64,000 nt of DNA from Trichomonas vaginalis G3 (taxonomy: Eukaryota; Parabasalia; Trichomonadida; Trichomonadidae), in the NCBI RefSeq assembly GCF_026262505.1, contig NC_067203.1, positions 3,844,001-3,908,000 of the forward strand, given 5' to 3'. This document shows positions 37,686 through 47,580 of the stretch, piece by piece (position 1 is the first letter of the stretch; each line of letters begins with the position of its first letter). The notes below the pieces were generated by a model. The model was not told where the DNA came from, did not search any database, and saw nothing but the letters and a program-made list of their open reading frames with translations. The position numbers and the translations under genes are program-made.

Positions 37686-38276
37686 TTATTTTCCACATCT
37701 CTGTTCTGTCTTCTGAAACTCGACAATTGAATGATAAAACGAATATTTCGAACAGATTTTGATATCGCCGGGGTAGACAAGAGTACATAAATCTAATCTC
37801 CATGGGAAGAAATTACAGAGGGAATGAACCCTGCAGTAGAATATTACAACATCTAACGGTGATCTGAATGGGTCTAAATTGCTCTCTATTGCAGACTTCT
37901 TATTCATTTCAGCCAAAAAGCATTTTTGTACGGATTCTTGAGAATAAATCGTAACTTTATCGGACTTTATTTTCAATTCCGGTATGTCTTTTGTGAAAAA
38001 TAATGAAATTTCATTGATTCCGGAAATTGTCGAAGCCAAATCAACAACTTCTTGGATTTGACCTGCATATTGATTTACCTTATCAGAATTAAATACAATT
38101 CCAACGTGCGATGGTATTTTTTTGAAATGATTGAAAGAATTTTCTGTAATAATTAGTTTCCCAACTGTACTGCGAACAATTTTGTCGTAAATGAATCTCA
38201 AATAGGTGTATGCCAATATCAATATATGAATTGCAAATAAGAAAATTCTTCCTATCTTTGACGATCCTTTTTTCAT
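37686..38276 (-). CDS. NUS1: NUS1/NgBR-like cis-prenyltransferase subunit
   Basis: This 196-residue protein starts MKKGSSKIGRIFLFAIHILILAYTYLRF, with one N-terminal membrane span (residues ~8-28). The C-terminal domain is an undecaprenyl-synthase-like fold lacking catalytic Asp motifs. It has IPSHVGIVFNSDKV, a VTIYSQESVQ segment, LDVVIFYCRVHSLCNFFPWRLDL, and the end TEQRCGK, which matches the RxG motif at the tail of NUS1/NgBR. It pairs with the catalytic DHDDS to make the dolichol backbone at the ER. AAAAGTGAC lies 9 bp upstream of the start. Confidence 0.8.
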   Translation of the reverse strand: MKKGSSKIGRIFLFAIHILILAYTYLRFIYDKIVRSTVGKLIITENSFNHFKKIPSHVGIVFNSDKVNQYAGQIQEVVDLASTISGINEISLFFTKDIPELKIKSDKVTIYSQESVQKCFLAEMNKKSAIESNLDPFRSPLDVVIFYCRVHSLCNFFPWRLDLCTLVYPGDIKICSKYSFYHSIVEFQKTEQRCGK

Positions 38277-38777
38277 GTTAGCCGCGTCACTTTTATTGTA
38301 AATATTCTCATTATAGACTTATGGGATCTCTCGCTATCGAATAATCATTTAGATATTTCTTTATGAATTTATCAGCTCAAAAATAGCTAAAATTATATTC
38401 AGCATTTGATTATTAGGGGAAGCAGAACTGCTTACTAAATACTTGATATAAATGATACTACACTATTATTCTAGGAAAGTGGTTACTATAGCTAGTCTAA
38501 ATCATACACCACATTAAAAATATTAAACCTGTAGTTAAATAATGTGACATTCCATATTTATTTTACATTTGCAAAATATAGTTTTCTCGACATGGTTTTT
38601 AAAATCTGTTGCGGTGATGAAATTAATTACAATTTGACATATGAATTAGAATCATTATCTATTTGAATATATCCAAACAAAGTATTTTTTCTAAAATAGA
38701 TCATACATTTCATGTGATTTCTATTGTGAAAGGAAGTCTTCTGTCTAAAGTAAAATCAGTGCCCGATTTCAGCCGTT
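38277..38777. other. Intergenic, promoter side of NUS1-like gene
   Basis: It holds the AAAAGTGAC motif (38286-38294, minus strand) just upstream of the NUS1-like start. The rest is AT-rich, with no gene or repeat recognised. Confidence 0.45.
38286..38294 (-). promoter_or_regulatory. AAAAGTGAC motif upstream of NUS1-like gene
   Basis: It lies on the gene strand 9 bp before the ATG, at the same short distance as at DAD1. Confidence 0.45.
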
Positions 38778-40634
38778 TTATTTTTTTTGCTTTTGATATG
38801 GCTTAAAAAGATTAAATATTTCTACGTCAAGACTATTTTCTGCGTAATCAAGTGCAGTTTCATTATAGTGGTTTTTGATATTGTATTTAGCCCCATGTGA
38901 AAGAAGAAGCTGAATAGATTTTAGGCTTCTAAACTTGATTGCATAATGCAGAGGTGTTTCACCGTTTTTGTCTTTGAAGTTTAAGCGTGCACCATGGTTT
39001 ATGAAAAGTTCTACAAAATCTATTTTATTTCTTTGTATTGCAAAATGAAGAGGAGTTTGTCCTCCTTTCCTTTTTACGTTAATATTTGCGCCATGATTAA
39101 TTAGAAGTTCTAATACTTCTTTGCTATTATATTCTATAGCAAGATGAATAGGATACTCACTGGCAAAATTTTTGATGTTTATTTCTGCTCCGTTCAAAAG
39201 AAGATATTCTATTGTTTCTTTACAAGCTCTCTGAATTGCACAAAAAATTGCTGTGAATCCCTTATAATCTCTTTTATTAATTTCTGCTCCATGCATATGA
39301 AGGTATTCAATTATCTCTTTATTAACAGGATTTGTTTTAAACGCCGACATAATAAGTGGAGTGGCTCCAGTAACGTCTTGTGCATTTACTTCTGCACCAT
39401 GAGAAACAAGTAGTTCGACAAGTTCTTTATTATTCCTATTTGCAGCTTCATGAAGAGGAGTCCAATTGTCATCCTCTTTTACATTTACATTTGCACCATG
39501 CAAAATAAGTAATTCTACCATTTCTATATTTTCAAATTGAATAGCCATTTGAAGAGGTGTGAGAAAATTATCATTTTCCACATTTACATCAGCATTATGT
39601 GCAAGCAAAATCTTTGCTGTTTCAATATCATCAATAGCTAGATGAAGGGCTGTAGATTCGTCATCATCTGTTTCGTTTACATCTATTCCTTTTGATATTA
39701 GAAATTCTATTGCGTCTTTATTATGATATCTTGCTGCATAATGAAGAGCAGTTCTATTCATTAGTGAGACTTTACTAAAGTCAAAATTTTCACTTTGAAG
39801 AATATCTAGCATATGCGGCAATGCAGCGCAATATGGGTAAATTGAATCTTTGTCTTGATTGAATAAATATATAAGTGCTTTTAAGTTTTGTGAATCGATA
39901 ATTGCAGGATAGTTATAATTATCAGGCTCTGAAATTTCATTATTGAAAATATATTCCAAGAAGCTATTGTTATGACTTTGCGTGATATATTGTAAACATT
40001 TCGTATTCAAATCTTGCTCTTTCATACATTCATTGATAATATCAGTGTTTCCTCCAATAAATGATAAATTGAGGCATTCTTCTGTAATTTCTTGATCTAA
40101 ACTTAAATGAAGGAAAGTAAATATATTTATAGATCCAAAATATGCGCAAGCTTCAATAGGTGAGATATAAGATATGTCTGGAATAAATATATCAATGTCT
40201 TCCAAAGAATGCTCAGTGACATATTCTTTGAATTTTCCAATTTGGTCATAAATTATAAAATAAAGAAGTTCATCTTCTTTAGGAAAGGGGTCATCTGTAA
40301 ATTCTGCATGAAAAATGTTATCAGTATTATGAATAAACTGCAAATTGTATTTTTCAACAGAATTAAATAAAATAATAGCTTTTGGTTCTGAAATTGGATA
40401 ATTCGATAAAATGTTGTTAATAATATTAATATAAAGCTTGATTGATCGGAAATTATAATTAATTGCTACAAATATGCTCTTCAGAAGTTGTTCTACAGGC
40501 ATTTTATATTTTATTATTAAAACATTTTTAATCAAAGTTAGCATTTCATCAATCGATTCATTCGAATTGATGTGAAAGAGCCGTTCATATGTTTTAATAA
40601 ATTCATCAAATCGTTTTAGTAACTCTTCACTCAT
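38778..40634 (-). CDS. Ankyrin-repeat protein with Trichomonas-type N-terminal domain
   Basis: This 618-residue protein starts MSEELLKRFDEFIKTYERL. The first ~285 residues are the helical N-terminal domain typical of the large T. vaginalis ankyrin family (DUF3447-like), with IDIFIPDISYISPIEACAYFGSI. About ten ankyrin repeats follow (residues ~285-605), many with 'TPLHxAI' and 'LLxxGAxxN' signatures. No other domain is visible. It probably acts as a protein-binding scaffold. Its repeats are diverged from each other, unlike those of the neighbouring ankyrin gene. AAAAGTGACAA lies 29 bp upstream. Confidence 0.93.
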   Translation of the reverse strand: MSEELLKRFDEFIKTYERLFHINSNESIDEMLTLIKNVLIIKYKMPVEQLLKSIFVAINYNFRSIKLYINIINNILSNYPISEPKAIILFNSVEKYNLQFIHNTDNIFHAEFTDDPFPKEDELLYFIIYDQIGKFKEYVTEHSLEDIDIFIPDISYISPIEACAYFGSINIFTFLHLSLDQEITEECLNLSFIGGNTDIINECMKEQDLNTKCLQYITQSHNNSFLEYIFNNEISEPDNYNYPAIIDSQNLKALIYLFNQDKDSIYPYCAALPHMLDILQSENFDFSKVSLMNRTALHYAARYHNKDAIEFLISKGIDVNETDDDESTALHLAIDDIETAKILLAHNADVNVENDNFLTPLQMAIQFENIEMVELLILHGANVNVKEDDNWTPLHEAANRNNKELVELLVSHGAEVNAQDVTGATPLIMSAFKTNPVNKEIIEYLHMHGAEINKRDYKGFTAIFCAIQRACKETIEYLLLNGAEINIKNFASEYPIHLAIEYNSKEVLELLINHGANINVKRKGGQTPLHFAIQRNKIDFVELFINHGARLNFKDKNGETPLHYAIKFRSLKSIQLLLSHGAKYNIKNHYNETALDYAENSLDVEIFNLFKPYQKQKK

Positions 40635-41345
40635 GAATCAAAATAAATGGGACTTTTTTATATTTGTCACTTTTCTTTAATTAGCCATTTTGTTTTGCTA
40701 TGCTAAGATAAATGGGCATACACGAATGCGGATGATCCCTATTGCATATATTATACTTGTGTCTGGAAAAATGTTATTAATTCAATAAACATCTCTATTT
40801 ACAGAGTCTCTTTATTAAATTAATTTCCACATTAACTAATCCATTTAAATTCTTATCAATACAGTTCAAAATGGAGACTTTGATATCAAACTTTCTAGTT
40901 TACATATTATATGATTCGTTCTTGCTATATTTATAGGTATTCATTCAACTCAATTTTGAATTCAAAACAAGCAATTTCGGCGTCAATATAAAGTTATTTT
41001 ATATTACTGATGAAAATCGACTGCCTTTCAATACTTTCGTTTGAGCGCCATTCACTTCCTTGATGTCTGTATTTCTCACGATGCTTTATAAAAAATCGCA
41101 TTGTTCACAATCAGGGATCGTGATTTTCGAAAGAAGATCATTGTATTAGGATAGAAATGAATTCTGAAGGATCTTCTCAAAAATTCGAATAATAGCTATT
41201 GCATTTTTGAGGAGAAAATACTTATACTTATAAGAAATATATTTGGAATAAAAGATCATTAGGAATTAGATGAAGGATATATAATTTAAAGACAAGATCC
41301 GCATAAAATACTACAATGGAAGACCTTTCTCTCATAAATAGAACA
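40635..41345. other. Intergenic, upstream of ankyrin gene 1
   Basis: The first 45 bp carry the AAAAGTGACAA motif (40664-40674). The remaining AT-rich ~670 bp show no gene or clear repeat. Confidence 0.4.
40664..40674 (-). promoter_or_regulatory. AAAAGTGACAA motif upstream of ankyrin gene 1
   Basis: It lies on the gene strand 29 bp before the ATG at 40634. The core is the same as at DAD1, NUS1-like and importin-like genes. Confidence 0.4.
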
Positions 41346-41698
41346 TGATAAACGATTATCCTCCACCAGTAATCAAAAATAATGTTTCAGCAAATTGTTT
41401 TTCTTTTTCTTCATGTGGATTGCATAATTCAAAGATGTTCCATTGAATAGGCTTGCATTTTGCGTTCAATTCTGTCTGATGCTCATCAAATGTCGAATTT
41501 CGGTCGGCTTTTTGTTCAACATAATATATTTCGTTGGCGTAATACGATCAAGATTGAATCTCTTCCTAAACATGTAGTGCATTTTTGGAAGACTGATTCC
41601 AGTGAATTCATGTTCAATTTTACGAGGATGAATATAATATAACTCATCACATCTGACAAACTCGAGTGCAAAAAATTGCGCAAAAAAATGTATCATTC
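41346..41698 (-). pseudogene. Glycosyltransferase family 61-like gene fragment
   Basis: Minus-strand frames read CDELYYIHPRKIEHEFTG, ITPTKYIMLNKKPTEIRH and, in another frame, WNIFELCNPHEEKEKQFAETLF then LITGGG. The order resembles the C-terminal half of GT61-type glycosyltransferases (an 'R-x-I..N' segment, then a final 'GxHGA'-like loop). There is one frameshift near 41466, and the upstream end is cut by the MITE at 41701. It is a host gene remnant. The family call is tentative. Confidence 0.35.
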
Positions 41699-41700
41699 TA

Positions 41701-42013
41701 GAGTGGAAAAAAGACGATCAAAATTCACTCAATTTTCCACTTTTTTCTCTTTTTTTTGCATTGATTTGGCATGCGTTTTTCTATTATAAGCTTTTCATTC
41801 TGGGGCTCCTGCACTTCACTTGGAGCCCCAGAATAAAACACTACCTTTTTAAAGCCAACAAACTACCTTTTATCATTAAAGGGTGGCAATATTAAAGTAT
41901 TTTTATATTGACATTAGTTGATATAATTTTTAATACGAAAAATAATTTTAATTTAGGAAAAAGTGGAAAATTGAGTAAATTTTGATCATCTTTTTTTTAA
42001 ACTTTTTCCACTC
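41701..42013. mobile_element. MITE with ~50-bp terminal inverted repeats
   Basis: This 313-bp element lies between TA dinucleotides (41699-41700 and 42014-42015). The left end GAGTGGAAAAAAGACGATCA and the inverted right end GAGTGGAAAAAGTTTAAAAA share GAGTGGAAAAA, then GATCAAAATT(C/T)ACTCAATT and the following TTCCACTTTTT. It has no coding sequence. TA duplication suggests Tc1/mariner-type mobilisation. Confidence 0.75.
41797..41834. other. 13-bp hairpin inside the MITE
   Basis: ATTCTGGGGCTCC (41797-41809) pairs perfectly with GGAGCCCCAGAAT (41822-41834) around a 12-nt loop. It is preceded by TTTTTCTATTATAAGC, as is the hairpin at 44008. Confidence 0.8.
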
Positions 42014-42111
42014 TAAAATAGCCCAAAAAATTATTTTACATTCAATATACTTCCTAGTGAAAATCTTCTTCGAAAATTCCAGAAAACTAAAGGATATTTT
42101 ATGTAAGAGAA

Positions 42112-43424
42112 TTATTTTTTGGCACCATGTGAAATAAGAACTTTTGCAGTTTCTTTACTATTATATGTTGCTGCAATATGAAGTGCGGTATTTCCATTTC
42201 CATCTTTTTCATTGATATTCGCACCATGTGAAATAAGAACTTCGGCAGTTTCTTTACTATTAAACATTGCTGCAATATGAAGTGGGGTTCTTCCAAATCC
42301 ATCTTTTTCATTGATATTCGCACCATGTGAAATAAGGACTTCGGTAGTTTCTTTACTATTATCCAATGCTGCAATATGAAGTGCAGTTCTTCCAAATTGA
42401 ACTTTTACATTGATATTCGCACCATGTGAAATAAGGACTTCGGTAGTTTCTTTACTATTATCCAATGCTGCAATATGAAGTGCAGTTCTTCCAAATTGAA
42501 CTTTTACATTGATATTCACACCTTGTGAAAGGAAGAATTCCAAAAGGGATGGAATATTAAATAGCGGCGATTCAAGAAAGCATTTTTTACATCATTAGTT
42601 TGATCGAAATAAACCAAAAATGATTCAAGATTATTGTAAATTCCACAATATAATAAATCAATCTCTATATTGTACTCATTCATCAAAAATGTAACAAAAT
42701 CAATGTTGTGTGAAATAATTGCATATTTCATGCATTTTGTATTTGGTTTTTGATGTTTCAAACATTCACTCATGATCTCTGGATTTCCTCCTAAAAATGA
42801 AAATTGGAGACACTTTTGAGTTATTTCTGAGCTGAATTTGGTTCTTAATAACTTGAAACAATCAACAGCTCCATGGTAACAGCATAATTCAAGTAATGAA
42901 TATTTATTATAAGATTCTGGGTATAATTTGCTTTCAAGCGTTTGGTCTTTATTAAATCCTTCTTGTTCAGTGAATGAGATGAATTTTTCTTTGTCATTAT
43001 ACATAATGGCCCTGTAAATTGTATCTTCTGAATGAATATCCAGATTTTTTGTATTAACTTTTTCGAAATCATCAGATTTGACTAATTTAATTCCATATTC
43101 TTTATAAAATAGGATGTTTGAAATACTTATGACATTATTGACCTCTGTGACATGGTAATTATCAGAGATGAGTTTGGCAAGATATAAATATGACTTTGCA
43201 TAGCGATTATTATACGGAATGATATTTAAAATGTCTTCAATGACATTTGCTGGAAGAAATTTCTTTGAATCAATCAATTCTGTTTTGATCATTTTGTAAA
43301 TTGACTTTAATTCTCTTTCGTTTTCCGTTTTTAGCTGATACAATGCAAGATATGAATCGATATAGTATTTGCAGATACTTCGCAATTTGTTGTCTTTGCT
43401 TGGATGAACGTCTTGCTCGGACAT
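42112..43424 (-). pseudogene. Ankyrin-repeat gene broken by one frameshift
   Basis: The first part (302 codons from ATG 43424, MSEQDVHPSKDNKLRSIC) is the same Trichomonas-type N-terminal domain as in the neighbour (ECLKHQKPNTKCMKYAI; neighbour ECMKEQDLNTKCLQYI). The frame shifts by one base near 42570-42590, just before the usual 'FNIPSLLEFFLSQGVNIN' segment. Four ankyrin repeats of 99 bp then follow (42112-42540), ending ISHGAKK. The four repeats are almost identical in DNA, so the array is young. It is likely a recent pseudogene or an allele with an indel. Confidence 0.85.
42115..42530. repeat. 99-bp tandem ankyrin-repeat units
   Basis: Four units carry CACCATGTGAAATAAG every 99 bp with very few differences. 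The two distal units (42321-42518) differ at hardly any position. This implies recent unequal exchange. Confidence 0.9.
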
Positions 43425-44251
43425 TAATAATTTTTAAAAAGACACATTTGTGTTTTACCATATTAAATACCTCTTAAATGCATTAAAAGGAAAAAATTAC
43501 TAAGTTATACACGTAGAAAACGATGGCCATAAAGATTTCTGATATAATTTATGAATTTTAATTAAATCCATGGATATTAAACGATGCAGAAACAATGGAA
43601 AAGCCGATTACAATAGAATTATTATCAAGATACTTGTATTATTCAAGATTTTTTTCCCAATCATTCTAAATCAATTGATTCTTTGAGTATAGATAAAGGG
43701 ATATATTTAATTAATAAATTGATCTGTATTTTCTAAAATCTAATAAATTTTTGGCTAAATCTCTTGCCTTTCTTCACCTGAGGAGCTTCAAAGCTCCCAA
43801 TCTCTGCAAAAGGGAGCTTTGAAGTTCCTGAATCTGTACTAGCAGAGACATTTTACCATTTGGGCTCCTGCTGATCAGAAGTCTTTAAAATTTTAGGCAA
43901 AAACATGGGCGAAACATGGGCGAATATGAATCAATTATAAAATTGTTATTTTTCATACCAAAAGTCATTTTTTCTGATATAATTCAATAAGCTTTTTTTT
44001 CTATTATCGCTTTGGGAGGGTGCAGAGCGCCCTTTCAAAGCGAAAGAATCCAAAATAACCCAATTTTAAATTTTGAGTTCGAAATCTCGAACTTTTCCCA
44101 TAAAATAACATACATTTTAATATAAATTTGGGAGGGTTCAGACACTGCGGACCTTCGATCGGCAATGTCTTCACCTAGATCGTATAAAACCCATAGATGG
44201 ATGACTGGATAATCAAAAAAAAAAATTGAAAAAAACAAAAAAACACGTTAT
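43425..44251. other. Intergenic with two strong hairpins
   Basis: An 18-bp stem with one G-T pair lies at 43781-43798 / 43812-43829 (AGGAGCTTCAAAGCTCCC). A second hairpin lies at 44008-44044 (TCGCTTTG...CAAAGCGA with AGGG/CCCT inside). The segment also has GGGAGGGTGCAGA and GGGAGGGTTCAGA about 100 bp apart. No gene is seen. Confidence 0.6.
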
Positions 44252-45667
44252 ATGAGTAGGCAGCCCGCGAAACTCAAGCCTAGTGAGATGACAAAGGGCG
44301 AGCTAAAGCAAGATGCTGCAAGAGAGAAAGCGGAAAGCTCTAAAGATGTTAAAAAGGATCGTCCGCGCGTTTTAACCGAATTAAGAAATGATATTTCGTT
44401 AAATCAGGATTTTATTAATGTTCAAAATATAGAAAAAGCTACAATACAGAGAATTGAAAATGAGATTAAAGAAGCTGCGAACTCAAACCGTACAACAAAC
44501 AGTTTAATTCTCAATTCAATCATAGAACTTAAGCGAAACCTCAAAAATATAAAATCTGAAATCAAGAGCGTTGAACAATCAATCGAAAATGCCAAAAAAG
44601 AGCACGAAAAAACCACAACTGAATTAACAAACGAATTCAATGCAAAGAAAGAGGTTATTTTGAAAGAAACTCGTGAAGTCGATGAACAGCTAGTTCATTA
44701 CGCCGAGTGGCAACGCCAAGCTGACTCCTTCAAGACACATCTTTCAGAACTTAAGTCAAAAATCCACCAGAATCGTGTTAATTGCAGCGAAAACGTAGCA
44801 TATTACAGACGTGTTTCTCAAGTTAAGATTGAAAAGCACCGCGTTGATCTAGCCGAAGCAATTAGAAAAGCTAGAGCAGAATCCTTAAGACTTAGATCTG
44901 ATGACATTAGTCCACAGTCAACTACATTCCTTACACAATCTGAGCAGCAGGTTCAAAACCTTACTCAACAACTTGAATCATCTCAACATTTGGCAGAAGT
45001 CAATGAAACAATTGAGGAAGATAATATGTCAATGCAACAGGAAATATCAAGATTACAGAAGAAGACAGATAGGCTTCGCGATCAAGAAGAAAAACAATTA
45101 AACGTTATTGCCAAATTGAAAGCCATTAAGAAGGAATTTGAAGAGAAAGAAAAAGCAGAAGCTCAAGAAAAGCTCAGACGTGAACAAGAAAGAAAGATGG
45201 AACAGCAAAGAATCGAAGCAATCGAAGAAGCCAAAAGAAACATGCCGCCAAAGCCCGAATTTAAGATGTCCCAAGACCAGGAAGCTTTCTTGACCTTCTT
45301 GAATGAATGCGCAACAACAGTTCGATCAGTTCTTAAACAATTATTAGGTAATTCAGAAAAGATTGAAGTTACTCCTAAGGATGATAGATTTGAAGCACCA
45401 AAACTTACAGCAATGATTGCAGAAATCAAAGAAATGACAAGCAAATTGGATTCTGCTCCAAAATCTTCATTCAAAGAAAAAAGACCAATTCTTACACCAG
45501 CTGCTGCTTACTTTGCTTTCTCAGCGCCATTTGATGATGCTGATGATTACATTAAATCAGAAAACTGGTCATTCTCCAAATATGAGCCAATTAAACAGAC
45601 AACAACAACTAAGAAGGCTCAGCCAAAGATTGTCAGGATCAAGACAGGTAACAAAACACCTCTTTAA
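44252..45667 (+). CDS. Coiled-coil protein, unrecognised
   Basis: This 471-residue protein starts MSRQPAKLKPSEMTKGEL. A basic head (~40 residues) is followed by long coiled coil (~60-330; for example LSELKSKIHQNRVNCSENV and EEKEKAEAQEKLRREQERK). A non-coiled segment comes next, with QEAFLTFLNECATTVRSVL and RPILTPAAAYFAFSAPFDD, then a basic tail. No catalytic motif is visible. It may be a cytoskeletal or ciliary component. I do not recognise the family. Confidence 0.8.
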   Translation: MSRQPAKLKPSEMTKGELKQDAAREKAESSKDVKKDRPRVLTELRNDISLNQDFINVQNIEKATIQRIENEIKEAANSNRTTNSLILNSIIELKRNLKNIKSEIKSVEQSIENAKKEHEKTTTELTNEFNAKKEVILKETREVDEQLVHYAEWQRQADSFKTHLSELKSKIHQNRVNCSENVAYYRRVSQVKIEKHRVDLAEAIRKARAESLRLRSDDISPQSTTFLTQSEQQVQNLTQQLESSQHLAEVNETIEEDNMSMQQEISRLQKKTDRLRDQEEKQLNVIAKLKAIKKEFEEKEKAEAQEKLRREQERKMEQQRIEAIEEAKRNMPPKPEFKMSQDQEAFLTFLNECATTVRSVLKQLLGNSEKIEVTPKDDRFEAPKLTAMIAEIKEMTSKLDSAPKSSFKEKRPILTPAAAYFAFSAPFDDADDYIKSENWSFSKYEPIKQTTTTKKAQPKIVRIKTGNKTPL

Positions 45668-46359
45668 GTTATATTTTGTTTACCATGAAATATTTTCTTT
45701 TTTTTTGTATTTTATATAATTCTATTCGAATTTTAAATTTGTTCATATTTTAAACTGTAATATAATGTTTTAATTTTTAAAAGATTCTCTCATTGCAAAA
45801 TGTTATTATCCTCATATTTCTGAAAAAATAACTTTAATGCAAGATATATTGAGTTGAACATCTAATAATTGAGTTTTTTTGCAACATTAAGATTCTAGAG
45901 TCCAGAGAATACCGTTGTTTCATACTAGTAATGTGGATCAACTCTATTTCGAAAAAGAGATAAATCAGAAACAATCTAGATATACTCATATGCTGCTTTT
46001 TCGACTAACATGAAAATACCTGAGTATATCTAACAAAAACATTTTATAAAATTGAGAAAACCTTGATTTCTTTTGGTTCCAATCTCAATCAACATTTGAG
46101 CCATTGAGGTTTACATAATTTAATATTTGTAGATACTAACTTCATTAAAAGCTATACGATTAATCATATGATACTTATTAAGAAACTGTTCATTTCAACT
46201 ATACGATTAATCAAGGATGGATGTTACTAAAACTCAATAAATTGCATAAAAATCTTTGATTAATTAAGAAGAAAAAAAGATTTTTCAAAATTTTGGTGAA
46301 AAGATACATTTACTTTAAAAGAAATAAATTTATTATCATATAAATTCTATATATTCTTC
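45668..46359. other. Intergenic, convergent gene ends
   Basis: AT-rich spacer. A 14-bp direct repeat, CTATACGATTAATC, occurs at about 46153 and 46199. No gene or transposon ends were recognised. Confidence 0.45.
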
Positions 46360-47580
46360 TTATTCAACAAATGAAAACAAACGAACAGACTTATCCTCAG
46401 AAGATGTAAGGATAAGAAGGTCTGACTTAGCAGGATCAACAAGGTGGACATCAAGAGCATGTACATCACGTTTGTTGCCTGTAAATTCTCTGATAAGTGA
46501 TGCATTTCTGATATCCCAAACTCTGACTGATCCGTCGCCGCAGCCTGTAATTACGTATGGTTTTGTTGGGTGCCATCTTAAACAGATGACACAATCTGGG
46601 TGTTCTAAAACGTGACGAATCTTGAATTCGTTTGAATCGCAAATAATGAGGTTTCCGCCGAATGAAGCGATGGCAATCCATGCGCAATCTGGTGAGAATC
46701 TAATTCCTAAGATTTCATTTGCGCCTGTATCGATTTTTCCTAAAATTTTAACATCATCAAAACGAGAAACGTAAACAACTCCGCTTGCGTCACCTGTAGC
46801 AACGAGAATACCTGTTGGAGATGACTGTCCTGTTGTAATTTGGTCTTGGTGGAACTGAATTCCTTCAAGTTTGGCTGTAGTCTGTCCTGTACGTGGAGAC
46901 CAAACGCGGAGTGATCCATCGTAACTGGCAGTCCATATTTCAGAGCCATCTGCACGGAATGAACCACAGGAGTTGACATCTGAATGGCCGACGTAAACTT
47001 TAGCGCATTTTCCTGTCTTAGCGTTCCAGAACCATGCCATACCATCTTCGTCACCTGCCAAACAAGCTGGAAGTGATGGATGGAAGTTCAACCAGCGAAT
47101 TTCCTTTGTTGGGCCAATGCAGTCAGCGAGAAGCTTTCCTGTCAATGTATCCCATGTCTTAACCAGACCGCTGACATCAGCCGTGGCAAGAATTGAACCA
47201 TCGGCTGAGAAAGAAAGGCAAGAAACGCTATCAACGTGTCCTTTAAGAACGAATTTAGCAGCATCTTGTATGCCTTCCGGTGTAACTTTGATGTGGTATA
47301 AAACTGCTGTGTCATCTCCGCCGCCTGAAGCAAAAGCGATGCAACCATTTGATAATTTCTTTTGTGCAAAAGCAGTGCAGTAGACAGGATCTTTGTGTTC
47401 GAAATAGGACTTGACTGACTGATCTTCGACATTGATATCTTCTTCCTCGCCAAACATATCTTCTTCTTCACCGTCTTCACCTTGTTGAATCACAATTTCT
47501 GGACCATTCTCCTCCTCAGCTTCGAAATTCTCTTCTTCCTCTGGATTTATTGGTGCTTGTTCCTGTTGTTTATCAGTCAT
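46360..47580 (-). CDS. WD40 protein, AAMP/Sqt1-like
   Basis: This 406-residue protein starts MTDKQQEQAPINPEEEEN, with an acidic head of ~50 residues. About eight WD40 blades follow, including SGGGDDTAVLYHI, LKGHVDSVSCLSF, LATADVSGLVKTWDTLTG, WLNFHPSLPACLAGDEDGMAWFWNAKTG and ASYDGSLRVWSPRTG. The acidic head plus the 'HPs.p.lLAG..DG..W.W....G' blade match AAMP and yeast Sqt1, the chaperone of ribosomal protein uL16. It is a scaffold protein, and a ribosome-assembly role is inferred from the family. Confidence 0.85.
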   Translation of the reverse strand: MTDKQQEQAPINPEEEENFEAEEENGPEIVIQQGEDGEEEDMFGEEEDINVEDQSVKSYFEHKDPVYCTAFAQKKLSNGCIAFASGGGDDTAVLYHIKVTPEGIQDAAKFVLKGHVDSVSCLSFSADGSILATADVSGLVKTWDTLTGKLLADCIGPTKEIRWLNFHPSLPACLAGDEDGMAWFWNAKTGKCAKVYVGHSDVNSCGSFRADGSEIWTASYDGSLRVWSPRTGQTTAKLEGIQFHQDQITTGQSSPTGILVATGDASGVVYVSRFDDVKILGKIDTGANEILGIRFSPDCAWIAIASFGGNLIICDSNEFKIRHVLEHPDCVICLRWHPTKPYVITGCGDGSVRVWDIRNASLIREFTGNKRDVHALDVHLVDPAKSDLLILTSSEDKSVRLFSFVE

